Shown piece after piece: positions 62,483-64,000 of a stretch of DNA of 64,000 bases. The notes beneath the pieces are model-generated. The model was not told the DNA's origin. It saw only the letters and a list, made by a program, of their open reading frames with translations, and searched no databases. Both the position numbers and the translations under genes were made by a program. Position 1 is the first letter of the stretch, and each line of letters opens with the position of its first letter. Source of the DNA: G963662675 sp963676845 (GTDB taxonomy: Bacteria; Bacteroidota; Bacteroidia; Bacteroidales; Prolixibacteraceae); the NCBI GenBank assembly GCA_963676845.2, contig CAXXKK010000032.1:1-64000 (forward strand), given 5' to 3'.

Positions 62483-62800
62483 TTAAAACGGTAATGCGTC
62501 CGGGTCGTAATTTTCTTCACAAAGTACCTTTGCCCTATTTTCTAGTTTCTGAAGCCAATCTTCACCAATGGTTTTTGTATAATATTGATTAGCAATCTGA
62601 TTTTCATCTTCATACTTCAACCTCTCAATTGATGCATCAGTAATGGTTAATCCAAGTGATTTATCCTGATATAGTGTTTCAACACAACACCCATGATACT
62701 TAATCTGGATATTTATTCCCATCTCTTTAGCAGCAGTTGGCAAAAACTCAACTATTCCATTTGGAAATCCAGCAATATAAAACGTATAAATTGGAAACAT
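62483..62800 (-). CDS. Small cytoplasmic protein, unknown
   Basis: 105 aa, no recognised family, no signal peptide or membrane helix. The N-terminal half has hydrophobic strands (MFPIYTFYIAGFPNGIVEFL) and a CC pair in KYHGCCVETLYQDKS; the C-terminal half is charged and helical (GEDWLQKLENRAKVLCEENY). It lies after the CRISPR array in a likely accessory region, 37 bases downstream of the 149-aa exported protein gene on the same strand. The coding call rests on frame length and composition only. Confidence 0.5.
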   Translation of the reverse strand: MFPIYTFYIAGFPNGIVEFLPTAAKEMGINIQIKYHGCCVETLYQDKSLGLTITDASIERLKYEDENQIANQYYTKTIGEDWLQKLENRAKVLCEENYDPDALPF

Positions 62801-62837
62801 CTATTTTTTAATAATTGCTAAAACTTGAAAATTCATT

Positions 62838-63287
62838 TTAAGTAGTTTTCAATAGCTCTGTATAGTAATATTTTCCATCTAAGTTTAATATTATCACAAA
62901 ACTTTCAATCATTCCAACTTGATCTACACCAAAAAAAAGGATACAAGTTTGCCCATCAGAAGAAATTGCTTCATACATATAGTTAACTAAATCTGAATCT
63001 TTTGATTGATTCATTAGCTCCCCTAAATGTAGATTGAGCTTAGCATCTATCCACGCAGAATTTTCAACATCATAAAAGCTTGTTGATATTTCAAACTGAT
63101 TATAATTTGATTCATTGTAGATTACGGTCGAACTCTTGGAGGCAGATGCAACAAATTCGCTACTATCATTAGTCACACTTATTATATTATACATACTAAG
63201 TATGTAGCCTTTTATTCCTTCTGGATTTTGTGCTTTTGAGAAAGTACAAAATAATACAGTTACAAATAATAAAAATATTTTTTTCAT
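62838..63287 (-). CDS. Exported protein, unknown
   Basis: 149 aa with a signal peptide (MKKIFLLFVTVLFCTFSKAQ). The mature part is beta-strand-rich and Ser/Asn/Tyr-rich (SSEFVASASKSSTVIYNESN, TCILFFGVDQVGMIESFVII), ending LDGKYYYTELLKTT. No family recognised. It is transcribed divergently from the controller-like HTH gene, and the shared 105-base gap carries two C-box-like operators, so it may be under that regulator's control. Confidence 0.6.
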   Translation of the reverse strand: MKKIFLLFVTVLFCTFSKAQNPEGIKGYILSMYNIISVTNDSSEFVASASKSSTVIYNESNYNQFEISTSFYDVENSAWIDAKLNLHLGELMNQSKDSDLVNYMYEAISSDGQTCILFFGVDQVGMIESFVIILNLDGKYYYTELLKTT

Positions 63288-63329
63288 AGTTTAAAGTTTA
63301 ACGTTGTTGATTCAAATATAAAGCATTCA

Positions 63330-63341
63330 GACTATAGTCCG
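63330..63341. promoter_or_regulatory. C-box-like operator 1
   Basis: GACTATAGTCCG, containing the perfect palindrome GACTATAGTC. The form GACT...AGTC followed by CCG resembles operators of restriction-modification controller proteins. It lies 47 bases upstream of site 2. Confidence 0.6.
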
Positions 63342-63376
63342 TAGATATTTTTTGTCAAATATCTCACATTCGTTCT

Positions 63377-63388
63377 GACTAAAGTCCG
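63377..63388. promoter_or_regulatory. C-box-like operator 2
   Basis: GACTAAAGTCCG, one base different from site 1, ends 4 bases before the ATG of the HTH gene, so binding there would block translation start or RNA polymerase. Fits autoregulation. Confidence 0.6.
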
Positions 63389-63392
63389 AATA

Positions 63393-63623
63393 ATGATTAT
63401 TGAAGTATTTGGTGAAATTTTAAAAGAGTTAAGAGAATCCAACAAGATCTCTCAGGAAAAACTTGCTGAATACTGCGACCTTGACAGAACTTATATCTCA
63501 TTGCTTGAAAGGGGATTAAGACAGCCTACAATAACTACAATTTTTAAAATTGCAAGTGCTTTAGATATTCCTGCTTCAGAAATAATTCAAAAAGTCGAAG
63601 AAAAGATTCCTAAAACAAAATAG
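63393..63623 (+). CDS. XRE-family HTH regulator, controller (C) protein-like
   Basis: 76 aa, a single helix-turn-helix domain: FGEILKELRESNKISQEKLA, EYCDLDRTYISLLERGLRQP, TITTIFKIASALDIPASEII. Size and the DRTYISLLERG recognition segment match controller proteins of restriction-modification systems. Two C-box-like sites precede it, one abutting the start codon. No restriction enzyme or methylase gene is present in the 377 bases that remain in the window. It could be an orphan controller, or the regulator of an element continuing outside. Confidence 0.8.
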   Translation: MIIEVFGEILKELRESNKISQEKLAEYCDLDRTYISLLERGLRQPTITTIFKIASALDIPASEIIQKVEEKIPKTK

Positions 63624-63659
63624 TTCTAAAAGCACTAAGTACTCAAGAACTATTTATCC

Positions 63660-64000
63660 CTACAAAAGTCCTTCATCAGCAAACGAATAATAACCCTCCC
63701 TCATCAAAATTACGTGATCCAATATTTGTAATTCGAGTAACAGTGAAGCTCCTTTTGCTTTAGTGGTTACTTTCTTATCTGCATCACTGGGAGTTGAATT
63801 TCCTGAAGGGTGATTATGTGCAAGGATTATTGAACTGGCATTTGCCTTCAATGCAGTCTGGAGTATTCCTTTAATGTCAATAACAGTACCGGAGAGACCT
63901 CCTACAGAAACTAAATAATAACCGAGTACCCTATTGGCTCTGTTTAGGAATAATGCATAAAAGCATTCCTTTAATTCCAACGGATACTCCCATATCTGCC
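63660..64000 (-). CDS. RadC/JAB-domain protein, N-terminus outside window (partial)
   Basis: The frame is open to the window edge (IWEYPLELKECFYALFLNRA upstream of the TTG at 63980), so the gene starts beyond 64000. The JAB metallo-domain motif is SIILAHNHPSGNSTPSDADK, followed by LQILDHVILMREGYYSFADE at the C-terminus. RadC-like proteins are common on mobile elements of Bacteroidota, and their role in recombination is unproven. Its presence supports an accessory or mobile context for the end of the window. Confidence 0.9.
   Translation of the reverse strand, partial: QIWEYPLELKECFYALFLNRANRVLGYYLVSVGGLSGTVIDIKGILQTALKANASSIILAHNHPSGNSTPSDADKKVTTKAKGASLLLELQILDHVILMREGYYSFADEGLL

Overview
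The window looks like chromosomal DNA from an AT-rich member of the Bacteroidota, most likely a marine or anaerobic Marinilabiliales/Bacteroidales type. This rests on several promoters with the TAnnTTTG -7 element, a TonB receptor with a carboxypeptidase-like N-terminal domain, a GH92 glycosidase, LL-diaminopimelate aminotransferase, DUF3109 and DUF4294 proteins, and a large Bacteroidota-type II-C Cas9. No rRNA gene or complete tRNA gene was seen.

Layout. 1-18 kb is mostly housekeeping: a cut-off secreted protein, a LuxR-type regulator, a GH92 alpha-mannosidase-like lipoprotein, acyl-CoA synthetase, HD and VOC proteins, gpmI, dapL, an RluB-like pseudouridine synthase, an ECF sigma factor with a membrane partner, and dnaB. 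A complete IS3-family element (18.2-19.8 kb, 28-bp terminal inverted repeats, -1 frameshift signal) lies between dnaB and a ddl/RluD-like/PASTA operon. 23-24 kb holds two paralogous small secreted proteins built from a repeated (E)SWMTD...W motif. 24-35 kb is again core: ispE, gcvP, a metallo-hydrolase, pcm, a polyprenyl glycosylphosphotransferase, thpR, arginine deiminase and a SpoU methyltransferase.

35.4-46 kb is a coherent uptake and handling cluster, probably for a metal or metal chelate. It has a HmuY-like lipoprotein, a TonB receptor, a BtuF/FecB-like binding protein, a FecCD permease (frameshifted), its ATPase, an ArsC/nitrogenase-associated-like protein, a HypB/CobW-like GTPase, a stand-alone ABC ATPase, and two binding-protein-like proteins without signal peptides. 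Three of the soluble proteins share a similar N-terminal helical module. A heterodimeric ABC exporter and a PocR-PAS hybrid histidine kinase (also frameshifted) follow.

54-62.3 kb is a type II-C CRISPR-Cas locus: a divergent tracrRNA, cas9, a REP-associated tyrosine transposase (RAYT) gene, cas1, cas2, a leader and a 15-repeat array. REP-like double-hairpin repeats occupy every gap between these genes and one copy lies inside the transposase gene. The array carries a tandem duplication of a three-spacer block. A second, different palindromic repeat cluster lies upstream of the tracrRNA.

62.3-64 kb looks accessory: a tRNA 3'-end-like fragment, two small unknown genes, a controller-protein-like HTH regulator with two C-box-like operators, and a RadC-family gene cut by the window end.
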